Positions 1 through 10,485 of a stretch of 64,000 nt of DNA are shown here, piece by piece. A program made the translations under genes and the position numbers. The stretch's first letter is position 1; each line of letters begins with the position of its first letter. Source of the DNA: Tigriopus japonicus (taxonomy: Eukaryota > Arthropoda > Copepoda > Harpacticoida > Harpacticidae); contig CM021320.1 of assembly GCA_010645155.1 (NCBI GenBank), positions 3,397,735 to 3,461,734 on the forward strand, in the 5' to 3' direction. The notes beneath the pieces are model-generated. The model was not told the origin of the DNA. It saw only the letters and a list, made by a program, of their open reading frames with translations, and searched no databases.

Positions 1-1
1 A

Positions 2-346
2 ATCAATCCTCGTCACCCATTGATCAAAGAGCTTCTCCGACGTGTTGAAGACAATCCCGAAGACCAAGTAGCCAAAGATATGGCTCTTATGATGTTCAAC
101 ACCGCCACTCTTCGATCCGGATACATGCTCAAGGACACTGTTGACTTTGCCACCCACATTGAGAACATGATGAGGGACACTTTGGGCATTGACAAGGACG
201 AACAGGTTGAAGAAGAGGAAGAGATCCAAGAAGACGAGCCCGTCGAGGATGAAGACGACGACGATGAGGAGGAAGATGAAGACGAGGATGAGGAGGAAGA
301 GGAGGAGAACGCCGAGATTGACACAGAGCCCAGGGACGAACTGTAA
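2..346 (+). CDS. HSP90B1: Endoplasmin (GRP94/Hsp90 of the ER), C-terminal end only
   Basis: This is the last 114 codons of the ER-lumen Hsp90 chaperone, which folds secreted and membrane proteins. The frame is open from base 2, so the gene begins before the window and the true start is not visible. The visible protein opens with the C-terminal dimerisation-domain signature (NPRHPLIKELLRR, then TATLRSGYML), which is typical of endoplasmin. A run of about 45 mostly Asp/Glu residues follows. The protein ends in RDEL, a variant of the KDEL retrieval signal, which separates it from cytosolic Hsp90 (MEEVD end). The stop is TAA at 344-346. The acidic tail is encoded by GAG/GAT-rich low-complexity DNA whose complement reads as a long serine run; that antisense frame is a shadow. 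No intron is visible in this part. Confidence 0.93.
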   Translation: MNPRHPLIKELLRRVEDNPEDQVAKDMALMMFNTATLRSGYMLKDTVDFATHIENMMRDTLGIDKDEQVEEEEEIQEDEPVEDEDDDDEEEDEDEDEEEEEENAEIDTEPRDEL

Positions 347-1183
347 ATTGTTACATTCCGAAGTAATCGAATGAGGCGATCTGCATCCTTTATCTATCTC
401 AAAACCAAAACAAACCCAAATGATGATCAAAATTTGTTAAGCCATCTTTTGATCGTCACCATTCTAAAGCCCCCAAAAGGATCGCCTCCATCTCCCCTCA
501 ACCCTTGATCCCATCCCTACACACCACCCTTTATCGAAACTCATGGTTTCGCAATTGTGATATTTTTTGATGACATTGATGTTTCTTTGTTTTATTAATT
601 TTATAAGTCATCAAATTGTGCCGTTAGCTCCATTGGTCAGCCAGCATGATGCGTATTTGGTATGAATGAGGGTTTTCTATGAATCCCGCCAATCCTGGTT
701 TTATTTTCCGTCTCGTGATCGAGTGTGTCGATTAAAACATATTGTCTTGTTTAGTATGGGTGAATTGTTATACTGGGATTTATGTAACAACTAGCCTCTC
801 TTTTTTCTTTCTAATCGCAAGTGGAAGAAGAGAAGAAATAAGTTTGATAATGCCGGAAATAAAAACCACTCATTAACTTTAACATATTCGTTGGACTTAT
901 AATTCATTTTCGTTTGGAAACCACTCGTGAAAATTAGAATGGAGAACAGCCTCCAGTGCCTACCAGCACTCCTTACGTCCAAATAGGTCACGGGGGAAAA
1001 TGAATGTATGTACACAGCAAAAATGACGTTGGTTTTTAGTCCTGAGTACAGTTTCAGGTGAGAGGCAACCAAGTGTGTCTGCAGTTGGCTCGAAAATGTC
1101 ATCTCAATTCAAGCTCATTGACAACTTAGCTTATTTCATTTTTTTCAACCATTACATTTGTCAGGAATTAATCTTGTACTAGA

Positions 1184-1393
1184 CTCGGGTCGGCAACAAC
1201 TTTTGGGTCAGACCCACAAAATTTGATTTTGACTAGGCCCACCAAATAGAGTGTGGGAGATTCATGGGCTCACGAAGTTATGATTTAAGAGTTTCGGTGC
1301 CATTATTTTGGACTTTACCCATGGCTCCTGGGCCTTTCAAAATCCACCCTTGGGCCCACATGTGGGTCCCAGACCACTGGTTGCCGACCCCTG
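1184..1393. mobile_element. Non-autonomous hAT-like element (MITE)
   Basis: The left end contains GGGTCGGCAAC and the right end GTTGCCGACCC, an inverted pair that resembles the CAGGGGTCGGCAAC termini of many hAT transposons. The flanks TACTAGAC (left) and TTCTAGAC (right) match at 7 of 8 bases, as expected for the 8-bp target duplication of hAT insertion. The interior of about 210 bp has no transposase frame. The left terminus differs from the right in its first bases, so the copy is decayed. Confidence 0.6.
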
Positions 1394-2065
1394 TTCTAGA
1401 CCAATGTTTAAGGATGACCCAAGTGGCTATAATTAAGCTCATAGGCAAGCACTAAACGAATATAACGAATGAGAAATGTCCCCCTACTGAAAAAAGCAGA
1501 AGTTAACAAATGGTGATGAAAAGGATCTTCTTGTCATCATTTGGTGATTGTTGAATTTGCTGGAACTGTTAAGTTCTATTTAGACTAGTAGATAAAAAGA
1601 AAAAAGGGCTGACAACACATCACTCGGATACCTTTGTTTAAGTTTCAAGTGATTACATAAGTAATTGTACTTTTTCATTTTAAAATAATATTTAAAAAAG
1701 TCATCTTATTACCTTATTTTTACATGGATATAGACATGACTCCAATTTCATCAAATGATTCTTGCCCTCAGAAGCATGAAATACGTCTTTGGTCAAAGGT
1801 TAACTCCAACTTTTTCACTGATTATATATGTTTGAAGTTTTCTCTTTGCTGTTTGTCATACTAATAATAACCTTTATTGTCCATTGATGCCCGGTGGGTG
1901 CTAACTAGTTTGTAATGATCCCAAGATTGGCTATTTATAAGATGGACCAAAGGGCTTTTATCCCACAGCAGAAGTTTTCCCCGGAAGTGAGCTTAACCGA
2001 AATTATCCAAAACAGGATTTAGTTTAAACTCACATTGACAATAGGTCGGTTGTTGAGGTAGTTTT

Positions 2066-2264
2066 GAAGTATAGTAGAAGCATATCTAGAAGCATTAACG
2101 AAGCATATGAGGCGAAGTAGAAATAACCATGCCGGATCAAGTTTCGCTACAGAAGCAGCGATTGAAAAACGCAGCTTACGTAGTAAAACTTGATCGAGCA
2201 TGGCTATTTCTACTCCATCTCATATGCTTTTTTGGGTCCCCTCTATGCTCCTACTATACTTCTA
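2066..2264. repeat. Long imperfect inverted repeat (foldback hairpin)
   Basis: The left arm (2066-2150) and right arm (2183-2264) are reverse complements over most of their length. The best-matched part lies near the tip, on both sides of GTAGAAATA. The loop is about 32 bases. It has no coding capacity. It could be a MITE of the foldback type or a transcribed hairpin. No clear target-site duplication was seen. Confidence 0.6.
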
Positions 2265-3316
2265 AGTTACAGTAATACCATACTAGTCTATTTTTTCCCT
2301 AAATCAATTTTTATAGTACATATCTGCTTTCAGTATTTCAGTGAAATCGCGATCAAACTTCTCGTTGCAACTTTGGAGCCAAGTTTAATTTAAACCTGTA
2401 TTAGATAATCAAATCTTAAAATATTTCAAACATTTTACCTATATACATTACAGCTCCAACAAAATATGTAACATATTAAAAAAATGTACAAGAAACCTTT
2501 TTGCATGCCTAGTCACTTCGTGTATGTCATTCGCTTGATTTTTTTCTTATTTGCCAATGTTCAAATTTACTTGAATTTTTCCACAAACTTACCTTTTTTT
2601 CTTGTAGAAACCCTTATTTAACGAGACTTTTTTTTTGACTCAAAGAAAAATAAATAAATGAAAAAATCGATGTATTGTTCAAAATGCCAGTTCAAAAATG
2701 TTCGGAAATGGGACAAGTTGAGTTTAATTGCCATTTTTGAACCTTAAAGGCTTGATATAATTTCTCCAAATCGGCATCTTTCGTGATTTAAGCGTAACAA
2801 ATACGATTGCTCTAGCCTCCCCAGTTCAAGAGTCCTCGTTTCAAATAGACGTCATTTTGATCAAATTGGCCCGACTGTCATTTGAAAGTAGCGGGTTTCA
2901 GGCACGCCTGCCACGTGCCTCTTAGACCGATAAACCATGCCGGATTCCTAGTCTCGATCAGCTACGTAGCACTAACAGCGAGGTCGAACCTCAGGCACGC
3001 CATTACAGCTCATATCAAGCCAAAATGAAAGCGTTCGTTCCTCTCTAATCTCCACCTCACCTCGTAAAAGTATTTGTGGCACGGCAGAAAATGCCCTAAC
3101 ACTCTTTTCTTTGTCCATAATCACTAAACTGCTCTAACTCATTCCACGCCACTTTTAAACTGACTCTTGACTTCTAAGCCAAACCGGCGTCACTGAACGT
3201 GAATCAACAATCTGTTGGGCAGTCGATTTCGTCGTGTCCGGGATTGACCTGAACCAGAAAAGATTCGGGCGACACGGAAAGGCCAATCCACTCCCTCAAC
3301 CCAGTTCACTCATCAG

Positions 3317-3494
3317 GTAAGACCTCGGGTCCAGCCCGCCCCTTTCTCTTAGCCACGCCTACTCGGGTTGAGCCTTGCGAGCCTCCTAGACGGAGGCGGC
3401 CTTGAGGAGTGTTGAACTCGAGTGAGTCACGTGGTTGGTTGGTTGGTTGGTTTGTGGATTGACGGGTTTCATTCATGGCTTTGATTTTTGACAG
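3317..3494 (+). other. Probable 5'UTR intron of CDV3
   Basis: A strong donor (CAG|GTAAGA, intron starting at 3317) and an acceptor (TTTTTGACAG, ending at 3494) bracket 178 bases just upstream of the CDV3 ATG at 3503. The acceptor lies only 8 bases before the start codon. This is an inference from splice signals alone. Confidence 0.5.
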
Positions 3495-3502
3495 GATCGA
3501 TC

Positions 3503-6252
3503 ATGGCCAATTTAGACGATTTCTTCGCTAAGAAGGACAAGAAAAAGAAGAAGCAAGGCGGCTTCAGCAAGGCCAATACGGATGTGTTGGCCAAGAATCT
3601 CGAGGAGCAAGACCGCAAGGAGATGCTTTCGGCCAGTGAGCAGGCTTCTCGAGGGCCTTTGGCCACTTCAGAGGCCACCAAATTGGCCTTGGAGACCACG
3701 GATATTGAGTTGGCCGGAAATTCACGACAAAACTCGCAGGTGAAGAAGTTGAAAAGAAAAAGAGAATGAGGGATGGATGATTGAAAGGAAAGGTTGGGAA
3801 GATCAATGCTTTTGAATCGATTTCAGACGGACGATGACTGGTTTGAATACAAAAAGGAGAAAGACTATAGCGACCTCAAGATCAAGAACCTCATGATTGA
3901 ACATCCCGAAGACAATGAGGACGATGATGAACATGAAGTCAATGAGGATGGACAAAAAGTGCTCAAAGTCAAGGGCGAAAGCGTCTGGAGCAAAAGCCAA
4001 ACTCAGACCAATAATCAGACAGCCACGGGTAAGTCGATTGACCCCATGAAAAGTTAGATGGGCCAAATGGCCGAGTTCGCCCAGGGCTTTCAAGTCCAGA
4101 CCTAGCTTTTGATTGATGAGTTCAAAGGCCCGTCAAATAGAAGCTGATTAGCGCGGAGACCGACACGCTCTCTCTCGTTGTGCTGAAAATACACCAACAA
4201 AACCTCAATAATCCTCGCACGTACTGTGTTTAATGCCAAGCGTATGTGCCTCCCGGACAGGGTTGGTCAAGGGATTATTTCCGGGTTTTTCATACTGTGA
4301 AAACGGGATCAACGGATTTTTTTGAGAAATCTGTCTTTTAGGGAATCACGGGACGGGATTTTTTAAAATACGCGATTTGCAAGGTTTCAAGGAGAAATTG
4401 AAATGGCGGAAATGAAATAAATATCTAACAACGATATGGTAACTTTTGTTTCCAATCTTTTGATCTGTTTGGACACAAATTCAAATCAAACTTTTGATGT
4501 TTGTACCCTAATTTAAAAAAAATCGAAAATCCAATTAAAACTCAGTTTATCCCATCCCCGGGATTCCAAGGACGGAAGTAATCCAACCCTGCTCCCCGGA
4601 CACAGGTTTCAGCCTCGCTGTCAGAAGAAAATCTTAATTTTGTTATTGGTTTTAGCAAAACTTAAGATATCTCGGAAGTGAAACCAACCTAATTGACCCC
4701 GGTAGAATGAATATGCTCCCAACTATACAATAGCTCATCAATGTTGCTTGCTTAGAATCCGACACCTACTTGTTAAAGTGATGCCAATGGATGAGTGTAA
4801 TCGAACGAATTCAGCTGGGGATTCTGGGGCCAAAATGGCTAGGGATGCGTCAGAGTTGAGACTCACCCTCCATAAAATTTAATCAAAATTCGTGAGCACA
4901 ACTCGTTTTCTTCATTTTGACAATCAATTCAAATCAAAATTTGTTCCTCACGGAGCAAACTAAAACTATGAAATGTCAGAACCTAGTTCTGACTCATCTC
5001 TAGTCATTTTGGCCCCAGAATTCACAGCGGAATTCGTTCGATTACACTCATCCATTGAACCCTGGTTCTGTAGGGTTAGACGTTTTTACTCGCGCTAGAT
5101 TCCATCACCCCCGGGACCGGGAATTCAACTAATTAGCTGGGACTCATTCAACCACCCATTTTATCAGTACCCGTACTTGCTGATTCAAAAACTCAAAGTC
5201 TCCTTACGACATAATGGCCTCTTGCTTCTTTGCCTAGACAACTATGTATTGAACCTCATTTCCAACGGGTCAGCGACATGAACCATTCTCTTAACCTTAT
5301 AGAAAACTCGTCCAACGACGACTCGAAAAACGAGAACCGCTCCTCCAACTCCAACGACGCCTCCTCTTCCGCCCACGATGCCTCCTCGAACGCGGCCGGT
5401 GATTCCAGTCGCACGTCGTCCTCGTCTGCCCCCTCCACTGCTGCCGCCGCCGTCGCCGCCACCACCACCAATAAGTACGTCCCGCCGCACGAGAGAAACA
5501 ACACGGCCGCTTCGGGCAACACATTAGCCCCCGTGCGATTAGCAGGCATGAGCCGTAGTCATGGGATGCGGAATCGTGCCGCACCCGATATCAATAGTGA
5601 GGTGTACTTCCCATCCTTGGGTGGCAGTGCCGTGGAGTCCAGCCGACATACCGGGTAGGTGTTATGATGAATTGATGATAAGAGTAGGATGCCCAAAATG
5701 CATCTGCGGCTTTGATTAACGCTTGACCTCTAATCGGTTTCTCTTTATTCAGCCCTATTATCGCGAGTTGTTGGTCCGACTCTAACAATCGTTTCAGAGA
5801 GTAGGTTCCCTCGTTGAGATCCATTTCATCCCATTGATTGTGTTCATTTGTTTCGATTTCATGATTTTGATCTGCTCTAGTTGTTGACTTTATTTAGTCA
5901 AGGGGCTTCGTTGTACAATACTCTTCCTCACCAAGATTAAGTTTTAGACCTTTATGTTATCATTGAGCGATAAAATGTCGCTCAAAGTGACCCCTCAAGA
6001 TTGTCTCAAAGGGAATGGTGTCCACGTTTGATGCATGTTTTGGGCTGTCTCCACGTTTTCGTTTTTGTTTCATTCATGCACAAATATTGGGATTTTTCTT
6101 GTGTTGTTAATTTTATTTGAATCGTGTTTTTCAATTTCAGTGGTCGTGATGATTTTGAGGAGGTTCGTTCTGGTGGCTCCACCGGGAGTTCCAAGGCCAT
6201 GGATGCTCCCAAGTTGTCTTTGGATAACAAATTTGGAGCCCTTAGTGAATAG
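3503..6252 (+). CDS. CDV3: CDV3 homologue, four coding exons
   Basis: Exons are 3503-3739, 3827-4028, 5303-5654 and 6141-6252. All splice phases agree and give 300 residues ending in TAG. Family landmarks of CDV3 appear in order. The N-terminus has DFFAKKDKKKKKQ. Exon 2 has DDDWFEYKKEKDYSDLKI followed by an acidic stretch. Exon 3 is Ser/Asn/Ala rich and then has KYVPPHER and EVYFPSLGG. The final exon has FEEVRSGG and LDNKFGALSE. CDV3 is a small, charged, largely disordered protein of unclear biochemical role, first noted as a carnitine-deficiency-associated transcript in mouse heart. The exon 3 start at 5303 was chosen because it is the only nearby AG with the right phase. Intron 3 (4029-5302) holds two inserted repeats. 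An AATAAA lies at 6325-6330. The next gene, SKP1, is on the other strand beyond the assembly gap. Confidence 0.85.
4258..4591. mobile_element. hAT-like MITE in CDV3 intron 3
   Basis: The element begins CAGGGTTGG and ends CCAACCCTG, a clean 9-bp terminal inverted repeat; further inward the arms share TTCCG and GGAA motifs. Flanks are CTCCCGGA (4250-4257) and CTCCCCGGA (4592-4600), an 8-bp target duplication with one inserted C. Both features fit the hAT superfamily. There is no transposase frame in its 334 bases. Confidence 0.72.
4784..5058. mobile_element. MITE with about 83-bp inverted repeats in CDV3 intron 3
   Basis: The left arm (4784-4866) and right arm (4976-5058) are reverse complements with only scattered mismatches. 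Both outer ends read CCAATGGATG or its near-match and continue through GTGTAATCGAACGAATTC. The centre of about 110 bases is AT-rich and non-coding. It lies a few hundred bases after the hAT-like element in the same intron. The superfamily could not be assigned and no firm target duplication was found. Confidence 0.7.
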
Positions 6253-6324
6253 AAAGACGGTGATGCGGCATTTCATACATCCAGCTTGAAACGCTTCGTT
6301 TTGTCATCAGTCACCGTTGAGAGG

Positions 6325-6330
6325 AATAAA
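6325..6330 (+). terminator. CDV3 polyadenylation signal
   Basis: A canonical AATAAA lies 73 bases after the CDV3 stop codon and before the assembly gap. Confidence 0.55.
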
Positions 6331-6604
6331 GAACACCTATTATCATGATTACTATGGTTGAAAAGTGTTGTATTACCACGCCTACCATCGATATCATTCA
6401 CCATTCTGCATCTTTTACCTGCGCATTCATTGGAAAATTTTACCAATCCAAATACATGACGAGCACTAGGTTGAGTTTTTGCACTAAAAACACCCAAGGG
6501 TGCCATATCAAAAGGGCGAGGATTAAAAAGTTTTTATTTTTATTTATTTTTGGCTGTTTTGGGCTGAAACCTTTGAAAAAGCCTTAAAATGTTTTTACAA
6601 CTTT

Positions 6605-7151
6605 NNNNNNNNNNNNNNNNNNNNNNNNNNNNNNNNNNNNNNNNNNNNNNNNNNNNNNNNNNNNNNNNNNNNNNNNNNNNNNNNNNNNNNNNNNNNNNNN
6701 NNNNNNNNNNNNNNNNNNNNNNNNNNNNNNNNNNNNNNNNNNNNNNNNNNNNNNNNNNNNNNNNNNNNNNNNNNNNNNNNNNNNNNNNNNNNNNNNNNNN
6801 NNNNNNNNNNNNNNNNNNNNNNNNNNNNNNNNNNNNNNNNNNNNNNNNNNNNNNNNNNNNNNNNNNNNNNNNNNNNNNNNNNNNNNNNNNNNNNNNNNNN
6901 NNNNNNNNNNNNNNNNNNNNNNNNNNNNNNNNNNNNNNNNNNNNNNNNNNNNNNNNNNNNNNNNNNNNNNNNNNNNNNNNNNNNNNNNNNNNNNNNNNNN
7001 NNNNNNNNNNNNNNNNNNNNNNNNNNNNNNNNNNNNNNNNNNNNNNNNNNNNNNNNNNNNNNNNNNNNNNNNNNNNNNNNNNNNNNNNNNNNNNNNNNNN
7101 NNNNNNNNNNNNNNNNNNNNNNNNNNNNNNNNNNNNNNNNNNNNNNNNNNN
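6605..7151. other. Assembly gap (547 N)
   Basis: An unbroken run of N. It separates the convergent CDV3 and SKP1 genes. Reading frames that run through it have no meaning. The flanks (6253-6604 and 7152-7502) show no coding region beyond the 3'UTRs of the two genes. Confidence 0.99.
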
Positions 7152-7377
7152 GTCTTCGAAGATTAAGATTGGCCCGTTAAGCGGGTTAACTTCCACATAA
7201 GCTGAAATTTCCCTATACTTCTTAAACGTTCTAGAACTTTTGAAACAAATTATTATAAAGAAGAGCTTTAACTTCCCGAAACTTGGCTCTCACACATTCA
7301 ATTCCGAAAACCTTGAGATTGGAAATAAAAGATTGCAAAAACGCTTTGGTGATGGTGCCAGGAAGGACGCCGTATTT

Positions 7378-7383
7378 TTTATT
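7378..7383 (-). terminator. SKP1 polyadenylation signal
   Basis: TTTATT on the plus strand gives AATAAA on the minus strand, about 120 bases past the SKP1 stop codon. Confidence 0.5.
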
Positions 7384-7502
7384 GTCATTGAGAACACGCA
7401 AAATAGGGTGGGAAGTGAAGGGCATCGCTCGGGGTCGTCGAGCCGACCCGAAGACTTACAAGTAGTTAAATGAGTAGTAGTACAATGGATATTCAAATGT
7501 CG

Positions 7503-7991
7503 TTACTTCTCCTCACACCACTCGTTCTCCTTCCGCACTTGTTCTTCTTCACTGGGCGTGAAATCGTTCTTGATGTTGAAGGTTTTCCGGATCTCTTCCG
7601 GAGTCTTGCCCTTGATCATGTTAGCCACCGTCTTGCAAGTCACATCGAGCAGCCCTTTGATGTCCAAGTAATTCGAGGCCAGGATGAGCTCGAATAGCGT
7701 GCCTTGATCGACCTTGAGGAAATCCGCGTCCCAAGAAGTGATGTCGTCGGTGCGTTTCTCTTTGTTCTCGTCATCTTCGGGTGCGGGTGGGTCGTCTTTG
7801 TGATAGGTGGCCCATTGAATGACCTTTTTCAAGATAGCCGCATTCACGTTGGGCAAGGGTACGATCTCTTCTTCCTCATCCTCCATGCCCAAGTCATCCA
7901 ACATGGTTTTGATGGTCACCGATTGCTTGGCGATTTCCACGTCCACGGGAAACACCTCGCCGTCCGAACTTTGCAGCTTGATAGTGGGCAT
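7503..7991 (-). CDS. SKP1: SKP1, adaptor of SCF ubiquitin ligases
   Basis: This is a complete 162-residue protein in a single coding exon. SKP1 links CUL1 to F-box proteins in SCF E3 ubiquitin ligases. The N-terminal half is the BTB/POZ-like fold ([20 protein letters not shown], with an acidic loop DEEEE). The C-terminal half carries the F-box-binding helices ([20 protein letters not shown], then [16 protein letters not shown]), and the protein ends in the conserved ENEWCEEK. The length matches the family (about 160-163). The ATG sits immediately after a minus-strand acceptor (GTGTTTTAG|ATG), so the 5'UTR is almost certainly interrupted by an intron. A donor with GTAAGT at 8522 downward would give a leader exon ending at 8523 and an intron of about 530 bases. 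Confidence 0.96.
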   Translation of the reverse strand: MPTIKLQSSDGEVFPVDVEIAKQSVTIKTMLDDLGMEDEEEEIVPLPNVNAAILKKVIQWATYHKDDPPAPEDDENKEKRTDDITSWDADFLKVDQGTLFELILASNYLDIKGLLDVTCKTVANMIKGKTPEEIRKTFNIKNDFTPSEEEQVRKENEWCEEK

Positions 7992-8522
7992 CTAAAACAC
8001 CAATCGTAAAAACGTACGTAAAGTCGCAAATTGATTTTGATTTGAAGTTGCAAACGGGTTTGCTACGACAAAATTTTGGAAGAATCCTTCGTTTCAAGCG
8101 GTTAACCCATCTAAACCGTGACTTTAAAGACAATCGACAAGCACCATTAAATTACTAGCGGAAGAAGACTAACTCGACTTAACAAATATTTGCGTTTTCA
8201 TGCTATAAACCTGAAAATATTGGAGTAATTAAACTCAACGAGTCTACACATCGTGTATAGTAAGTAACGAGCGAAGTTTGCCAGGAACAACTTGACCAGC
8301 ATATTGCCTTCAATAGGATTACCATGACATTCATGCATTTAGATTCTAAAACACCTTTAAGGCCCGCAGAATGACTGAAAAGATCAAAACGTCGTGACTA
8401 AAAAGTGGGGCAATTGTTGTCTGCCTGCCTGCCCGCCCATTGAGCCCCGAAATCGTGCCGAACCCCGGTCTAACTAACGCCGGAATAAGACGAGGGCGTG
8501 CCAGTGGGAGGGATCAACTTAC
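7992..8522 (-). other. Probable 5'UTR intron of SKP1
   Basis: On the minus strand a donor (CGTCAAA|GTAAGTTG) at 8522 and the acceptor directly before the SKP1 ATG bracket this intron. It holds no coding sequence. Inferred from splice signals only. Confidence 0.55.
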
Positions 8523-8523
8523 T

Positions 8524-10377
8524 TTGACGCGGATGCAGACGAAATGACGTCCGGAATCGAGATTCGCGAATGGAAAATTGGACTGACAAATGAGAATTCT
8601 GAACTTGCTGAACACTTTCAGATCGGACAGTGAGGCCGTATTTTTTTATTAAGAGCATGACCAGATGCCAGAACAAACCACGACTTTTTGTAAGTATGAC
8701 AAAGATATATATGATAGCGCGATTTGATTCCGTTATTTAGGTGTTGGTAGCAGTGGCACTTGAATTTTTATTTATAAATGAACGTGTTTATTAAGAACAT
8801 AAAGTATTCTTTTGGTGGGTATAGATTCAAAGTGGCAGGCCTGAACATCTTTCTGGAGAGCTCGAAAGCGTCAGCTGAATCGAGACTGATCGGTTGAAGC
8901 GTGATAAAAGAGTTATTTCTTGGGTTTTTCATTAACTTTAAAAGGTTAGTTTCTTAAAAGCTATTCCCTTGAATCGAAAGATAAGGCAATTAAAAATCAC
9001 ACAGGATCATCATTTAACTCTTTTTCTAATGTACTTTTTTGCTCAGGGTCCGATGCATTTTTCGACGAGAATCGAGGCGGGGGTCAAAACTCCCTGATTC
9101 AGTTGGCGGTTTCGGCCGGAAAGTGTGCACAGTAAGCCATTGTTCCCAATATTTCCTTTTGAACAATGCCTTCAGATTTGGTTAATACAAGGTTAATACT
9201 ACCCAAATCTTGTTAATTTTTTACCTCTTTTGATATTAAAGTTCGTCAATTGTAAATTGCCAAAACGCCGAGATGCGGGTAATTCTGAAGCCCAAACTCT
9301 TCGACACCTGAATTTTGTTCATGCCGGGAACTAAAGTCAAAAGGTCAAAAGCAGAATTATATGTAAAATATGATTTGTCTGTAAGTCATTCAAGCTCAAA
9401 AGTAAGAACATACACAATATTTTTTTGTAGGCCTTGTTTTTACGATTGTTTCTGGAAACTGCAAAAGTAATTACTGGGGAAATTGTTTTGGGAAATTTCT
9501 ATCTTGTTTCTTGAGTTTTCTCAATGTGAAATTGAGATTGTCAAGAGCCTTTTTGGTTCTCAATAATGGCTCTTACTTTGGTCCTACGATTCTGTGCGGC
9601 TAAGATTTGATATTAAAACGAATGGTGAATCTTTTCATCCAAAATCGGGCCAGCCTGTTAAGACTATAAATGAGAAAAAAATGAGCATCTTTTCATCTCA
9701 TTAGGGTAAACTATAGCAAAAAAGCGGGACTTAGGGAATTTTCTAGTTAATTTTAACGATTTATTAAAAGTAATTGTGATGCAAACTTTCTTAGAGTATT
9801 GTGGCGAACGGCTATGAACAGTCCCTGGTACTGCTCAATGACATGAATTTCACTCAAACTTTACAATGTAAAACAGTTGCGTGGGCGATTTGAATATACA
9901 ATCATTAGAGACCGGATTTGAAATTTATGGGAAGGAAATGGCAGCAATTAATGGAAATTCCATGCTTTTACTTCAATTTTTCTGCTGCTTTCATTATATT
10001 TTTCAATTTTTTGGTCAATATTTATCGATATCAAAAAAGTTTTGCCTAAAAATCATGAATTTCAAATTTGGTCTCTAATGATCTTTTTTTTTTTTCTTTT
10101 TGCGTTATATGACAGCAACTTTATTCCTCTACCATAATGCTGAATATTGAAAGATTATTTTCCTCCTAACTAACAAGATGATGCTTCTTAGTTGCAACAA
10201 TCGCAAGTTTATTAATGTTCCATCAAACCTCACATGATCAGCAAAGATTTTCGAAAGAACAAGACAAATAGGAAGAAACTAAAACAAGTTGTATTATATA
10301 AACAACAAATTTTGAGTAAAAGGTCGAGCACCCTTTTTGTCAAATATCACTAATTAAGCATTGTTTTGGTCAAGGCC
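8524..10377. other. Intergenic region between SKP1 and synphilin-like gene
   Basis: The right-hand part of the SKP1 leader exon and its promoter should lie just above 8523. Otherwise the sequence is AT-rich with no supportable gene. It contains one short inverted-repeat element at 9901-10082. Confidence 0.5.
9901..10082. mobile_element. Short inverted-repeat element (MITE)
   Basis: The ends are 26-base inverted repeats that begin ATCATTAGAGACC on the left and match at 23 of 26 positions on the right. The interior is AT-rich and non-coding. The TTAGAGAC terminus also begins the element at 59897-60357, which suggests one family. Confidence 0.55.
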
Positions 10378-10383
10378 TTTATT
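10378..10383 (-). terminator. Polyadenylation signal of synphilin-like gene
   Basis: TTTATT on the plus strand gives AATAAA on the minus strand, about 100 bases past the stop codon at 10486. Confidence 0.5.
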
Positions 10384-10485
10384 TAGGTCAAAATGCCCTT
10401 GATCGGTGACATAACAATATATGAATAGACTCCAACAAGGTTTATGGCGCAATCATGGCAAGCTTGTTAACAATAGGATCAGTTT

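Larger units (their letters stand above)
347..3316. other. Endoplasmin 3'UTR and intergenic DNA
   Basis: No coding region is supported here. The first few hundred bases should be the endoplasmin 3'UTR; an AATAAA at about 858-863 is a possible polyadenylation signal. The stretch also holds a hAT-like miniature element (1184-1393) and a long imperfect hairpin (2066-2264). A segment near 2890-3000 shares a short motif (ACCATGCCGGAT) with that hairpin and carries two copies of TCAGGCACGCC. The last few hundred bases probably contain the CDV3 promoter and first untranslated exon. Confidence 0.6.

Noticed and set aside
13..324. Antisense frame with a long serine run
   Set aside because: It is the complement of the Asp/Glu tail of endoplasmin; the plus frame is clearly the real one.
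6540..7200. Open frames on both strands of about 200 codons
   Set aside because: They consist almost wholly of unknown residues from the N gap.
7704..8009. Plus-strand frame of 101 codons with hydrophobic stretches
   Set aside because: It lies antisense to SKP1, whose full-length match is unambiguous.
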